Part shown: one piece after another, positions 9,765-17,261 of the stretch | Layout of the letters: every line of letters starts with the position of its first letter | Position numbering within the stretch: the stretch's first letter is position 1 | Source: an uncultured Saccharospirillaceae bacterium | GTDB taxonomy: Bacteria > Pseudomonadota > Gammaproteobacteria > Pseudomonadales > Oceanobacteraceae | DNA: 64,000 bases | Assembly: GCA_947503895.1 (NCBI GenBank) | Contig: CANNFT010000009.1 | Coordinates: 124,001 to 188,000, forward strand | Reading direction: 5' to 3' | The notes under the pieces: generated by a model | Seen by the model: only the letters and a program-made list of their open reading frames with translations | Told to the model about the DNA's origin: nothing | Databases searched by the model: none | Program-made: the position numbers and the translations under genes

Positions 9765-10511
9765 ATGAAGTATCTAAAAGGGTTAGTAATCATAATTTTG
9801 ATTTTTTCAAACGGAGTTCACGCCGAAAAAATTTATGATGAAGTTAGAGAGCGTAGTATTCCAGTTGATATAACTTTTCCGGTGGAAACAGATAGATGTT
9901 CGCTTAAATTAAAGTGTCCCGTTGCTTTTTTAAGTGCTGGATATGGGGTATCACATTCAAAATATACTTTCTTATCTAAACAGCTAAATCAAATTGGCTA
10001 CCTCGTCATCGCAATAGGGCATGAGTTACCAAGCGATCCTGCTTTGTCAGTTTCAGGTGATTTATATGAAACACGAAGTGAAAACTGGAGTCGCGGTGCA
10101 AAAACATTAGGTTTCTTAAAAAGTTACATGAGTAAACGCTTCAATCAGTACGATTTTGAAAATCTAACATTAATAGGTCACTCTAATGGCGGTGACATTT
10201 CAGCATGGCTAGGTAATGAAAATAAGTCTTATATTCAACAAATTATCACGCTAGATCATAGGCGTGTACCATTACCTCGCAATAGCAATTATCAGATATT
10301 ATCTATTAGAGCTAGTGATTTTCCTGCGGATAAAGGTGTGTTACCAACAGAAATGGAACAAAGAAAATATGGAAGTTGCATCGTCAATATTCCTAAAGCA
10401 AAACATAACGACATTGCTGATTTTGGCCCTGAATGGTTAAAAGAAAGGATTGACACCCTAATAAAGAGTCACTTAAACGGACTGTCTTGTTCGGAGCTAA
10501 TAAAAGCCTAA
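9765..10511 (+). CDS. Secreted alpha/beta hydrolase in a cassette-like setting
   Basis: A 248-residue protein with a clear signal peptide (LVIIILIFSNGVHA, cleavage near residue 20). The nucleophile elbow LIGHSNGG is near residue 140, and a C-terminal catalytic-type histidine lies in AKHNDIADFG. It resembles the dienelactone hydrolase/PET-hydrolase-like branch of the alpha/beta fold; the substrate is unknown. It is much more AT-rich than the flanking genes. The start lies 14 bases after a GTTAGGC heptamer (9745-9751), and the stop codon is embedded in GCCTAAC (10506-10512). This arrangement is typical of an integron gene cassette. Confidence 0.75.
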   Translation: MKYLKGLVIIILIFSNGVHAEKIYDEVRERSIPVDITFPVETDRCSLKLKCPVAFLSAGYGVSHSKYTFLSKQLNQIGYLVIAIGHELPSDPALSVSGDLYETRSENWSRGAKTLGFLKSYMSKRFNQYDFENLTLIGHSNGGDISAWLGNENKSYIQQIITLDHRRVPLPRNSNYQILSIRASDFPADKGVLPTEMEQRKYGSCIVNIPKAKHNDIADFGPEWLKERIDTLIKSHLNGLSCSELIKA

Positions 10512-10596
10512 CAAATACTTTAAACAGACAGAAACAGCTGGTTCGGCTCAGTGTTGGACTCGCAAAGTGGCTCGCCTTATTATGGCGACGTTAGAT
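10506..10596 (+). repeat. Candidate attC recombination site of an integron cassette
   Basis: GCCTAAC at 10506-10512 fits the inverse core RYYYAAC and contains the hydrolase stop codon. GTTAGAT at 10590-10596 fits the core GTTRRRY. The 91-base spacing is in the attC range, and just before the core CGCC-TTATTAT-GGCG forms a hairpin. A second GTTAGGC at 9745 marks the other end of the presumed cassette. The central palindrome is weak, no integrase is in the window, and I could not fold it, so the call is tentative. Confidence 0.5.
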
Positions 10597-10701
10597 ATGA
10601 CTCAAGGATAAATAATGGAAACTATTGAAGATTCACTAGCAACAGCATGGCTGGCATTAGGCCTACCCGGCTAAGCGATCGTCATAGGATTTCTAGATAA
10701 G

Positions 10702-11061
10702 ATGGAAAATAAAAAAGTTATTAACAACATTCTAAATGAAATTTGCACGCATTTTCCAGAAATTCGCGCCTTGATGGATAGCCATGAGCAATGTATGACC
10801 ACATCAAAAATGGAGGCGTTTGCGCACGCAACGACTAATGCCATTGCGGATGGTAATTTGGTTTTAGCACAAAAATACTTGAATTACATCGATCTTAAAA
10901 TTACAAATGCACACCCAAAAGAATTTGAATACATCGATGTGTATTACACTGAAAATCTTTTTTGGGATGTCAGCTCAAAAACTAAAGAAATTGGCTGGAG
11001 GCTTGTGCCTGCTCGCTTACAAAAATTGTACGTGGCGTTTCATGGTGCACCGCCCCTTTAA
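10702..11061 (+). CDS. DUF7674-like small protein
   Basis: A 119-residue soluble protein with no signal or membrane segment. It reads as an all-helical protein with NILNEICTHFPEI at the start, FAHATTNAIADGNLVLAQKYL in the middle and an aromatic C-terminus (DVYYTENLFWDV). This resembles proteins annotated DUF7674, often found in accessory or immunity contexts, but that is from memory and not certain. The ribosome site is weak (AGGA about 14 bases upstream). It follows the candidate attC site and shares the low GC of its neighbours. Confidence 0.55.
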   Translation: MENKKVINNILNEICTHFPEIRALMDSHEQCMTTSKMEAFAHATTNAIADGNLVLAQKYLNYIDLKITNAHPKEFEYIDVYYTENLFWDVSSKTKEIGWRLVPARLQKLYVAFHGAPPL

Positions 11062-11284
11062 TAATATAATCAACTTATTTCATCCTGTTCGCTTTTTAGC
11101 CCTAGGTTAAATTTTTCTGTCGTTTTTCTTTTCATATCAGTCCCTTCGACTTCCTTCGCTTATATCAAACAATCATTTAGTGGCCGCAATCAACATAAAA
11201 ACAGATCAATCTAATCAAATTCATGTAGACATGTTGCGCTAATAGAAATTAAAATCCTAGGATAAAAGAATTAACGAGTCGAAA

Positions 11285-11359
11285 ATGGAAATGGGAAACC
11301 AATTTTGGTACGGAAACGAGATCGACGAAAATGAGACAATGGAGGAACTATTCGCATGA
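11285..11359 (+). CDS. 24-codon upstream ORF translationally coupled to the LysE gene
   Basis: An ATG at 11285 opens a 24-codon frame rich in Glu and Asn (ending in ETMEELFA). Its stop TGA overlaps the lysE start as ATGA. The lysE ribosome site GGAGG lies inside this frame. It may be a leader ORF that gates translation of the exporter, or the tail of a lost gene. A GAG 8-10 bases upstream is its only ribosome signal. Confidence 0.35.
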   Translation: MEMGNQFWYGNEIDENETMEELFA

Positions 11360-11994
11360 TTTCTCTATTCATTTCTGCATTTGGGCTTGGTTTTATATTT
11401 AATGCATCACCCGGTGCTATATTCACAGAATCATTAAGGCGTGGTGTGCTAGGTGGATACCAAGCTGCTTTGAGTGTTCAATTTGGATCGCTTGTTGGTG
11501 ATGCAATATGGGCCATTCTTGGGTTGTCAGGAGCAGGTATATTATTTCAAATACCTGAGATTAGAATACCACTGGCTACCGCGGGAGGGTTGTATCTTGC
11601 TTATTTAGGCATTCAAAGTATTGTTACAAAGCCCCCTACAGAGCAAGAGCAGAGTTCAGTAACCGCGCCAAAATCAAACAACAGCGCTTTGATGTCAGGG
11701 GTCTCCATATCTTTAACAAACCCCTCAAATATTTTTTTCTGGGCAGCACTTGGTAGCGTACTAGGGGGATTTGGCATCAGTAATCCGGAGTTTGCACATT
11801 ACCTGATCTTCTTTTTAGGATTTATGGCTTCCTCATTCATTTGGTGTTTTGCCTGTGCGGGTATTATCCATGTTTTGCATAAAGCAATGTCGCCTACTCT
11901 AGTTATTGGACTAAATATTTTATGCGGAGTAGCATTACTCTATCTCGCCTATTTAATTTGCGTCGACACTTACCAAGTAATATCAAAGGCCTAA
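11356..11994 (+). CDS. LysE/RhtB-family amino-acid exporter
   Basis: A 212-residue inner-membrane protein with about six hydrophobic segments. The family signature near the N-terminus is FIFNASPGAIFTESLRRGV, where the usual PGP is ASPGA, followed by VQFGSLVGDAIWAILGLSG. A second family block, ISLTNPSNIFFWAALGSV, is near residue 120. These exporters pump amino acids or derivatives out of the cytoplasm; the substrate is not readable. GGAGG lies 10 bases before the start, within a short overlapping upstream ORF. It is AT-rich compared with the core genes and sits in the accessory island. Confidence 0.8.
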   Translation: MISLFISAFGLGFIFNASPGAIFTESLRRGVLGGYQAALSVQFGSLVGDAIWAILGLSGAGILFQIPEIRIPLATAGGLYLAYLGIQSIVTKPPTEQEQSSVTAPKSNNSALMSGVSISLTNPSNIFFWAALGSVLGGFGISNPEFAHYLIFFLGFMASSFIWCFACAGIIHVLHKAMSPTLVIGLNILCGVALLYLAYLICVDTYQVISKA

Positions 11995-12001
11995 ATGAAA
12001 G

Positions 12002-12036
12002 TTTAGTATGCAATTAACTGTGGGTTGCATACTAAA
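12002..12036 (+). terminator. Perfect 12-bp stem-loop after the LysE gene
   Basis: TTTAGTATGCAA (12002-12013) and TTGCATACTAAA (12025-12036) are exact inverted repeats around an 11-base loop, 8 bases after the lysE stop. There is no T-run on the plus strand. On the minus strand the stem is preceded by T residues rather than followed by them. It could be a terminator-like or mRNA-stabilising hairpin, or a recombination-site hairpin. Confidence 0.5.
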
Positions 12037-12065
12037 AAAGGCAAGTATATTCCCCGTCACCCACT

Positions 12066-12166
12066 CCAACATTTCTATAAGTTTTACAGACTGCATTGTG
12101 GCGAACAACGTGTTAACTCCAGCAATAGATGGGGTTTCTCTCGGGTGTCTTAGGCTGCATTTCAAA
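12066..12166 (+). repeat. Intergenic ~100 bp repeat, copy A
   Basis: About 73 of 101 positions match copy B (13380-13481) without gaps by hand count. Anchor words are CCAACATTTC, AACGTGTTA or AAAGTGTTA, GATGGG, CTCTCGG and CTTAGGCTG. It lies between lysE and the aminotransferase gene. On the minus strand one frame is partly conserved with copy B (HPR, PSI, NTL, EML), which hints at a relic small ORF. Confidence 0.75.
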
Positions 12167-12261
12167 GCGGGAGGGTTTTATGCCGCTGGTATAAATTGAG
12201 ATTGCTAGAGTGTACCCTTATAGTTTGTGCTTGCATATACCCCCCCCAAAAAAGTCAAAAT

Positions 12262-13317
12262 TTAAATTAATTCAGTCAGAGAACTTATAAAAGCATTCAT
12301 TTGAGTTTCTGAACCAATACTAACCCGAAGATAATTTTGAATTTTTGGTGTATCGAAATGCCTAACTAAAATGTTTTTATGCTTAAGTTTCTCGTAAATA
12401 ATTGAACCATTCAATACAGGATGTGAAAACAGAATGAAATTTGTCATAGAAGGGATCACATGACACCCCAGTGATTCAAGCTTTTGAATTGTCGCTCTCC
12501 TTATTTCTACTATTGCCTGACAGTTACTTCTAAACGTTTGATCGTCTTGAATAGATGCAATAGCAGCCTTCATTCCAACATAATCAACAGAATAAGGATT
12601 GAAGCTGTATCTAATTGTATTTAATGCTTGAATTAAATGATGATCACCAACTGCATATCCAATTCGCAAACCCGCTAAAGATCGAGACTTCGAAAAGGTT
12701 CGAATCACCAGAAGATTATCGTAGCGATTTATCAATTCTATGCAGCTGACCCCACCAAAATCAATGTAAGCCTCATCTATAATGACAACTTTGTTAGTAT
12801 GTTTCTTTAAAATCTCTTCAATTTCTATTATGGGTAAGAATCGTCCCGTCGGTGCATTTGGGTTAGGGAAAATGATCCCCTTAACATCGTTTAGTATAGC
12901 AGCAGTGTTGATTTTAAAGTCCGCAGTAAGCGGTATCATCTCGCTTTTAACACGATAAAGATCACAATAGACTTTATAGAAGTTATAGGTAATCTCAGGA
13001 AAGGCAATAACGTCTTCTGGATTCCAGAAAGCCTGCCATGAGAAGGCCAGTATTTCATCTGAACCATTACCAACAAAGATGTTATGTTTCTCAACATTAT
13101 GGTAGTTAGATAATTCTTTTTTAAGCTCAGTTACATCGTGATCAGGATACAGACTCAATGATTCCAGATTACAGGTCTTTATTGCGTTTATCACATGCTC
13201 AGAAGGTGGAAATGGGTTTTCATTGGTATTAAGTTTGATGATATTTTCATTAGTGGTTTGCTCACCAGGCTGATAAGGAACTAGCTCTTCGGCTAAGTTA
13301 CTCCAGAGTTTTTTCAT
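12262..13317 (-). CDS. HisC-like histidinol-phosphate/aromatic aminotransferase
   Basis: A 351-residue class I/II PLP aminotransferase of usual HisC length. Visible motifs are LNTNENPFPPS (substrate arm), VGNGSDEIL (PLP phosphate site), PNPNAPTGR, IDEAYIDFGG, and the PLP-binding lysine in RTFSKSRSLAGLRIGYA near residue 210. HisC converts imidazole-acetol phosphate to histidinol phosphate. No other histidine genes are near, and the gene is AT-rich, so it is probably an acquired copy or a specialised aminotransferase. GGAA lies 7 bases before the start. It is bracketed by copies A and B of the intergenic repeat. Confidence 0.85.
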   Translation of the reverse strand: MKKLWSNLAEELVPYQPGEQTTNENIIKLNTNENPFPPSEHVINAIKTCNLESLSLYPDHDVTELKKELSNYHNVEKHNIFVGNGSDEILAFSWQAFWNPEDVIAFPEITYNFYKVYCDLYRVKSEMIPLTADFKINTAAILNDVKGIIFPNPNAPTGRFLPIIEIEEILKKHTNKVVIIDEAYIDFGGVSCIELINRYDNLLVIRTFSKSRSLAGLRIGYAVGDHHLIQALNTIRYSFNPYSVDYVGMKAAIASIQDDQTFRSNCQAIVEIRRATIQKLESLGCHVIPSMTNFILFSHPVLNGSIIYEKLKHKNILVRHFDTPKIQNYLRVSIGSETQMNAFISSLTELI

Positions 13318-13379
13318 TTTTATTCCAATTTACAAGAAAAGATATAAACCTACAATAAAGCTTAACAGGACAAACATCC

Positions 13380-13481
13380 CCAACATTTCAACAAATTGTA
13401 CAAGCTTCGTTGCAGCAATCAAAGTGTTAATATTAGTGATGGATGGGACTGCTCTCGGATGACTTAGGCTGTATTGCGAAA
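13380..13481 (+). repeat. Intergenic ~100 bp repeat, copy B
   Basis: This copy has the same orientation as copies A and C. It lies just upstream of the minus-strand aminotransferase gene and before the transposase relic. It contains TTTCAACAAATTGTACAAGC, closely matched in copy C, and the CTCTCGG/CTTAGGCTG half found in copy A. The minus frame 13330-13563 (77 codons) covers it but looks like a relic or chance frame. Confidence 0.75.
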
Positions 13482-13693
13482 CGCGTTTATGGTATGCGAT
13501 CGATACAAGCTGATAGCTTACACAACAGTCAGGAAATAAATCGGCTAAGAGTTTACTAACCAAGTAAATTTGTCATTTAACTTAAATGAAATTCGGAAAA
13601 TCCGATACTACAAATACTGTCTACATGAGCTTAGGGGCATTCATCGCTTTAAACTGAAGTACTCCATGTTGCTCGTTAATAATTTACTGCTTT

Positions 13694-13951
13694 CTACAAA
13701 GCCTTAAACGTTTTTTCAAATTTATTCGCCATTGTCATCAAGTTGTCGACAACAAGACCCAATCGATCTAAAACAGGTGGGGTTGATTAAAGTATGGTTC
13801 CACGATTGTCTTTTCGATTGATACGCCCTGTTCAGTCGACAAGTCCAAGATAGTCAGTTAAATGAAATGGCAGACCATCCGGCATGGGTTGTCGAGGATT
13901 ACCGACAAAAGGCATCAGTGCTTTCACTTGCTGGTTAGGATGATTGGGGTA
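13694..13951 (-). pseudogene. Remnant of a REP-associated tyrosine transposase (Y1 transposase family)
   Basis: One minus-strand frame reads VKALMPFVGNPRQPM, then PDGLPFHLTDYLGLVD, stop, TGRINRKDNRGTIL, stop, STPPVLDRLGLVVDNL and MTMANKFEKTFKAL, stop. The order matches the C-terminal half of RAYT/IS200-like transposases, where DYLELVDWTGR is conserved. The Trp codon has become TGA. The N-terminal catalytic half is gone or unreadable, so the gene is dead. It shows past mobile-element activity in the island. Confidence 0.7.
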
Positions 13952-14196
13952 TTATGCTGCTTTGGCCTATCAGGTGCTTATCCCTATAGCCTCCCTATCA
14001 ACAGAACTGGACTGCTAATGCTCGCGTTTAAAAGAATAAATAAGATTTAGTAACCTGTGTCCTAATAGCTGGCTAAGCAAACGAAGTATTGAGAGATCGA
14101 ATGTTGACTAATCCTGGCTGGAAGAAAATAAAAGGTGACAGGTAAGTTAACAATTTATACGGCTGAAACACCTTAATGACTTTAAAGGAGACGCAT
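13952..14196. other. Gene-free stretch between the transposase relic and the immunity-like gene
   Basis: No protein-like frame is evident beyond possible frameshifted upstream parts of the transposase relic. AAAGGAG just before 14197 is the ribosome site of the next gene. Confidence 0.4.
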
Positions 14197-15144
14197 ATGG
14201 CATATTTACCCGATTATGAAGGTCACTTATCGCACCTTCTTGGACATTCAAGTGATGAAAGAATCGAGCGCTTTATAAAGGGCTATCATAACCTTAAACA
14301 TGACCCTAAACGTGTTCATAACCCACTCGCTCTACTTCGCAACTGCTTTCTTGCAAAAAGCTTGGCTGAATGGATTCAAACGAGTGACTTGAATGAAGTG
14401 AAGCGCTTAGCGTTCGTAACAGATAAGTGCGATAGGATGAAGCTCCAGTATAGGGCTGGTACAGGGGGCTTCGGGTTCCATCGAGTTTATTCTGCATTGC
14501 TGAGTGATAATCCAGAAAGTCTTCACTGGAGGAAATGGGATTTGTTGCCAGTAATGTGGCAAAGCAAAGGTAGAGCACCTGATTTTATGCAGCCTCAGAA
14601 AGGAGAGTATCACGCCTTTAATTGTCATCTCGCCTTGATGGGCGAGTTTGAATGGTTAAAGGAGCGTTCTGAAACCGTGTTGAAGTTGCTTGAAGATGGG
14701 CAAATAAAGTTACAGCCAGGAAAATCCTATAAATTTGATCATCAGTATTTTGTTGCCTTGGCAGATGGCGACCGGGCGGGAATGGAAGCCAATATTAATG
14801 AATTATTGAAAGGGCGCACAGCGTACATTCGAAATAATGAAGATGGGTTTGGTTACCAACATAAAGTGGTATCCGGTTGGGGCTTTATGCTAACGAAAAT
14901 CGCTTATATTCATGGCTACGAATTAAATATTGATAGCCCATGGGTACCTAAAGAGTGGTTACCGATTAAGCCGCTTGATCATTACGAAACGGGAATCGAT
15001 TTTATAGATGAATTCGACATGTTTACGCCATTTGGACAAAACACTGATCGCTTTAAAAATGCTATAGAGCTATCGCCAATTGCACCGGATAAACCCCAAA
15101 TACCCATAAGAGAATGGGTGGAAAGGGTCGAGCGTGGGTATTAA
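14197..15144 (+). CDS. Imm49-like protein (putative polymorphic-toxin immunity protein)
   Basis: About 315 soluble residues, mostly helical. The middle has FDHQYFVALADGDRAGMEANINELL, a pattern I associate with the Imm49 immunity family, followed by ARG-rich and aromatic segments and a C-terminal PIREWVERVE. The match is by pattern only, so the family is tentative. No toxin gene is adjacent, so it would be an orphan immunity gene. The ATG at 14197 has AAAGGAG six bases upstream and is preferred over the ATG at 14176. It is bracketed by repeats B and C. Confidence 0.6.
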   Translation: MAYLPDYEGHLSHLLGHSSDERIERFIKGYHNLKHDPKRVHNPLALLRNCFLAKSLAEWIQTSDLNEVKRLAFVTDKCDRMKLQYRAGTGGFGFHRVYSALLSDNPESLHWRKWDLLPVMWQSKGRAPDFMQPQKGEYHAFNCHLALMGEFEWLKERSETVLKLLEDGQIKLQPGKSYKFDHQYFVALADGDRAGMEANINELLKGRTAYIRNNEDGFGYQHKVVSGWGFMLTKIAYIHGYELNIDSPWVPKEWLPIKPLDHYETGIDFIDEFDMFTPFGQNTDRFKNAIELSPIAPDKPQIPIREWVERVERGY

Positions 15145-15159
15145 ATTTTAATTGTACCT

Positions 15160-15228
15160 CCCCAAAAAATTTCAATAAATTGTACAGGCTTCGTTGTGAC
15201 AAACAGATTTAATGACCTCTAGCAATGG
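15160..15228 (+). repeat. Intergenic repeat, copy C (shorter)
   Basis: It begins ATTTCAATAAATTGTACAGG and continues CTTCGTTGTGACAAACAG, matching the first ~45 bases of copy B with few changes. It then decays after AGCAATGG. It lies 15 bases after the immunity-like gene, in the same orientation as A and B. Confidence 0.65.
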
Positions 15229-15412
15229 AAAAACGCATTATAGTCTCCGTTAAATATTGAGGGTGCAAGAAACACTCAATCTAATATATTGAAAAATGAT
15301 GCAATCTTCTATTTAGTAAAAAATGGTTTAATATTTTAATAGATGGGATAGTCAGCCCGCATCCATTTTGATTATGACAGATAACAAACCGAAAAAATTT
15401 CCAAGTGTGTTC

Positions 15413-16711
15413 TTAGATCGGTTCATAAATTGAATCTGTGCCCCAGCGAGGATTGGTAATGGGGTTACCTTCAGGGTCTGTAATGACAACGTCATCAATG
15501 GCGATACCACGGGATATGAATTCCGTTCGGCTACGAGGTAAACCTTCGTTGGCTTCTTCAAATGTGATTTCAACGCTGCCGGTGGGTACGTTAAAGAACA
15601 CACCTTTTACCGTATCCCTGCGCTGCTCATCCGGTGCACCCCACTTAATATCGCCTTGCGTTTGAAAAGAGACGAACAGCCCAGGTGCGTATGTGAATTT
15701 ATGCTCTTTTGGGTCATCGCCCACTTTGACACCGACAGGGACGGAACGATACTTACTCAGTTTAAAACAACTTTCGATGGGCAAGCCTATTCCCCCATTG
15801 CCACTGGCATTCATGGCCGTGAAATGGCATGCATCTCCACCGGGGCCACCGGCCATTAACGGTATCGGGTCACCCTTTTTAATGCCCAATATTCCTTGCA
15901 GCAGTTTTCCGATGAATCCGCCAATCCCACCCCATTCAGGGTAAAATAACAAAGCGTCCCCTTTTGCAATGCCAATGGTATCTGCTCGTATATCGTCTGG
16001 AACGCCTTCATATTCGCCACCAGCAATCAGCTGCGCGACACCATTGACGTTACCTGGTAGCGTCAATGGGATACCGCCCAGTTCAATGGCCATTTCATTA
16101 TCTCGAATTTTTACGTCAATATTGCCAGTCATGTGCTGAATATCAACGGAGTAAATGCCACGAGACTGACCAAACCCCAATCGAAACCCCACTAAGTCTT
16201 TTTTCCCTTCCGATTCGTCGTAAGCAAATTCCAAAAACGGGTCCTTCATTTCAAACGGTACGATATTGTCGTCTTGATCAATGTGGCCGAGCGCAAAATT
16301 ATAAAACAACACATCAGAATCTTTTTTAGCCCCTACAGGGTCATCAAAGCGCTCGTATTTTCCCAATTCCATTTTGTCGATATTGAGCAGCATCTTCATA
16401 TCGACACCAAATTGCACGCGAGTAAAACTATAGTCCTTATCTAAGTTAGCATCGTAGTCAGCGTGTTCACTGGCGTTAAAGTTTTCAATTTTAACGAAGG
16501 CTTGCCCAGTCGTATCGCTCAACTCATCTTCTGTCATGGCCGTTAGCGCTGCGAAACTGGTCTGTGCCGTTAGTAGAAGTGAAAACAAAACGCAGTGTTT
16601 GAGGCGTCTAATATGTAAAAATCGGCTCGTAAAATCTCGAGCGAATGTCTGTAAACATTGTGGGATACGCAAGACATTGACCAAGGTAGGATTCAAGAGA
16701 CGCATAAGCAT
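15413..16711 (-). CDS. Secreted GQA-motif protein, paralog 3 (largest)
   Basis: 432 residues. A signal-type hydrophobic stretch (HCVLFSLLLTAQTSFA, residues ~40-55) follows an unusually long N-terminus, so the true start may be internal. The family opening is MTEDELSDTTGQAFVKIENF. Blocks shared with the protein at 7580 include FTRVQFGVDMKMLLNIDKME, GHIDQDDNIVPFEMKDPFLE, HMTGNIDVKIRD, KYRSVPVGVKVGDDPKEH, DIKWGAPDEQRRDTVKGVFF and RSRTEFISRGI. Compared with paralog 2 it has an insertion of about 40 residues (IGGFIGKLLQGILG and a Gly-rich region). Function unknown. It forms the right border of the accessory island. Confidence 0.75.
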   Translation of the reverse strand: MLMRLLNPTLVNVLRIPQCLQTFARDFTSRFLHIRRLKHCVLFSLLLTAQTSFAALTAMTEDELSDTTGQAFVKIENFNASEHADYDANLDKDYSFTRVQFGVDMKMLLNIDKMELGKYERFDDPVGAKKDSDVLFYNFALGHIDQDDNIVPFEMKDPFLEFAYDESEGKKDLVGFRLGFGQSRGIYSVDIQHMTGNIDVKIRDNEMAIELGGIPLTLPGNVNGVAQLIAGGEYEGVPDDIRADTIGIAKGDALLFYPEWGGIGGFIGKLLQGILGIKKGDPIPLMAGGPGGDACHFTAMNASGNGGIGLPIESCFKLSKYRSVPVGVKVGDDPKEHKFTYAPGLFVSFQTQGDIKWGAPDEQRRDTVKGVFFNVPTGSVEITFEEANEGLPRSRTEFISRGIAIDDVVITDPEGNPITNPRWGTDSIYEPI

Positions 16712-17196
16712 GATGACAACCCAATTGATTCATTATTTTTATTGTTAGGTACAGCGCAGGGGCACAACGTATTCACAATGTCGCTAAAGCAAGCAGCGTG
16801 AATACGCTATCAGGCTTGATGAATCTTGGTATAGACCTTCTTTGGCCAATTTAAAGAGAATCATCAAATTGGAAAAATTGGCTTTATAGGTTTGTGTGAG
16901 ACCAAAAAAGCCCTCACCGTATGGACGTACCATTGATGATCAAAGTGACAGCGTACGAGTTTTTAAACCGATCAACTAGCGTGAGAAACTTCCGCTCGAC
17001 ACACCAACATTGATAAAACGACGAACTCCCGCCTAAATAAGAATTTACACCAGTTATTTATGACCATTTGGTCAGGATATATCGTTTTTTGCTCTATGCT
17101 GTGGTGCTACACCTCAGCATATTTGAGGGTTATTTACGGGTGAACGAAGAATCAATGGTTTTAACAGGCGCAAAACCTAGGCTATTTCAATGTCTC
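16712..17196. other. Gene-free stretch upstream of gcvT
   Basis: No supportable ORF. I looked for the conserved glycine-riboswitch core and did not find it. A perfect palindrome is present at 17061-17074, listed separately. Confidence 0.4.
17061..17074. promoter_or_regulatory. Perfect palindrome TGACCA-TT-TGGTCA upstream of gcvT
   Basis: The two 6-base arms are exact inverted repeats, about 190 bases before gcvT and 120 before its likely -10. The size and symmetry fit a dimeric repressor or activator site. The regulator is unknown. Confidence 0.4.
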
Positions 17197-17226
17197 TTTA
17201 TTAATTCCGCCGGAGGCAGCTATAAT
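17197..17226 (+). promoter_or_regulatory. Probable sigma-70 promoter of gcvT
   Basis: A consensus TATAAT at 17221-17226 lies 36 bases before the gcvT start. A weak -35 (TTTATT or TTATTA) is 17-18 bases upstream. Ribosome binding would follow within TGCGGAG. Confidence 0.45.
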
Positions 17227-17261
17227 GCGTCGCTCAAATTCACTGCGGAGACACGCTTACT

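Noticed and set aside
10615..10674. 19-codon ORF just after the candidate attC site
   Set aside because: Too short and no good ribosome site; may be a truncated cassette ORF.
13330..13563. 77-codon minus ORF over repeat B as a real gene
   Set aside because: The frame is only partly conserved in copy A and interrupted in copy C; more likely a relic or chance frame of the repeat.
16712..17261. Glycine riboswitch upstream of gcvT
   Set aside because: The conserved core elements were looked for and not found, here or in the gcvH-gcvP gap.
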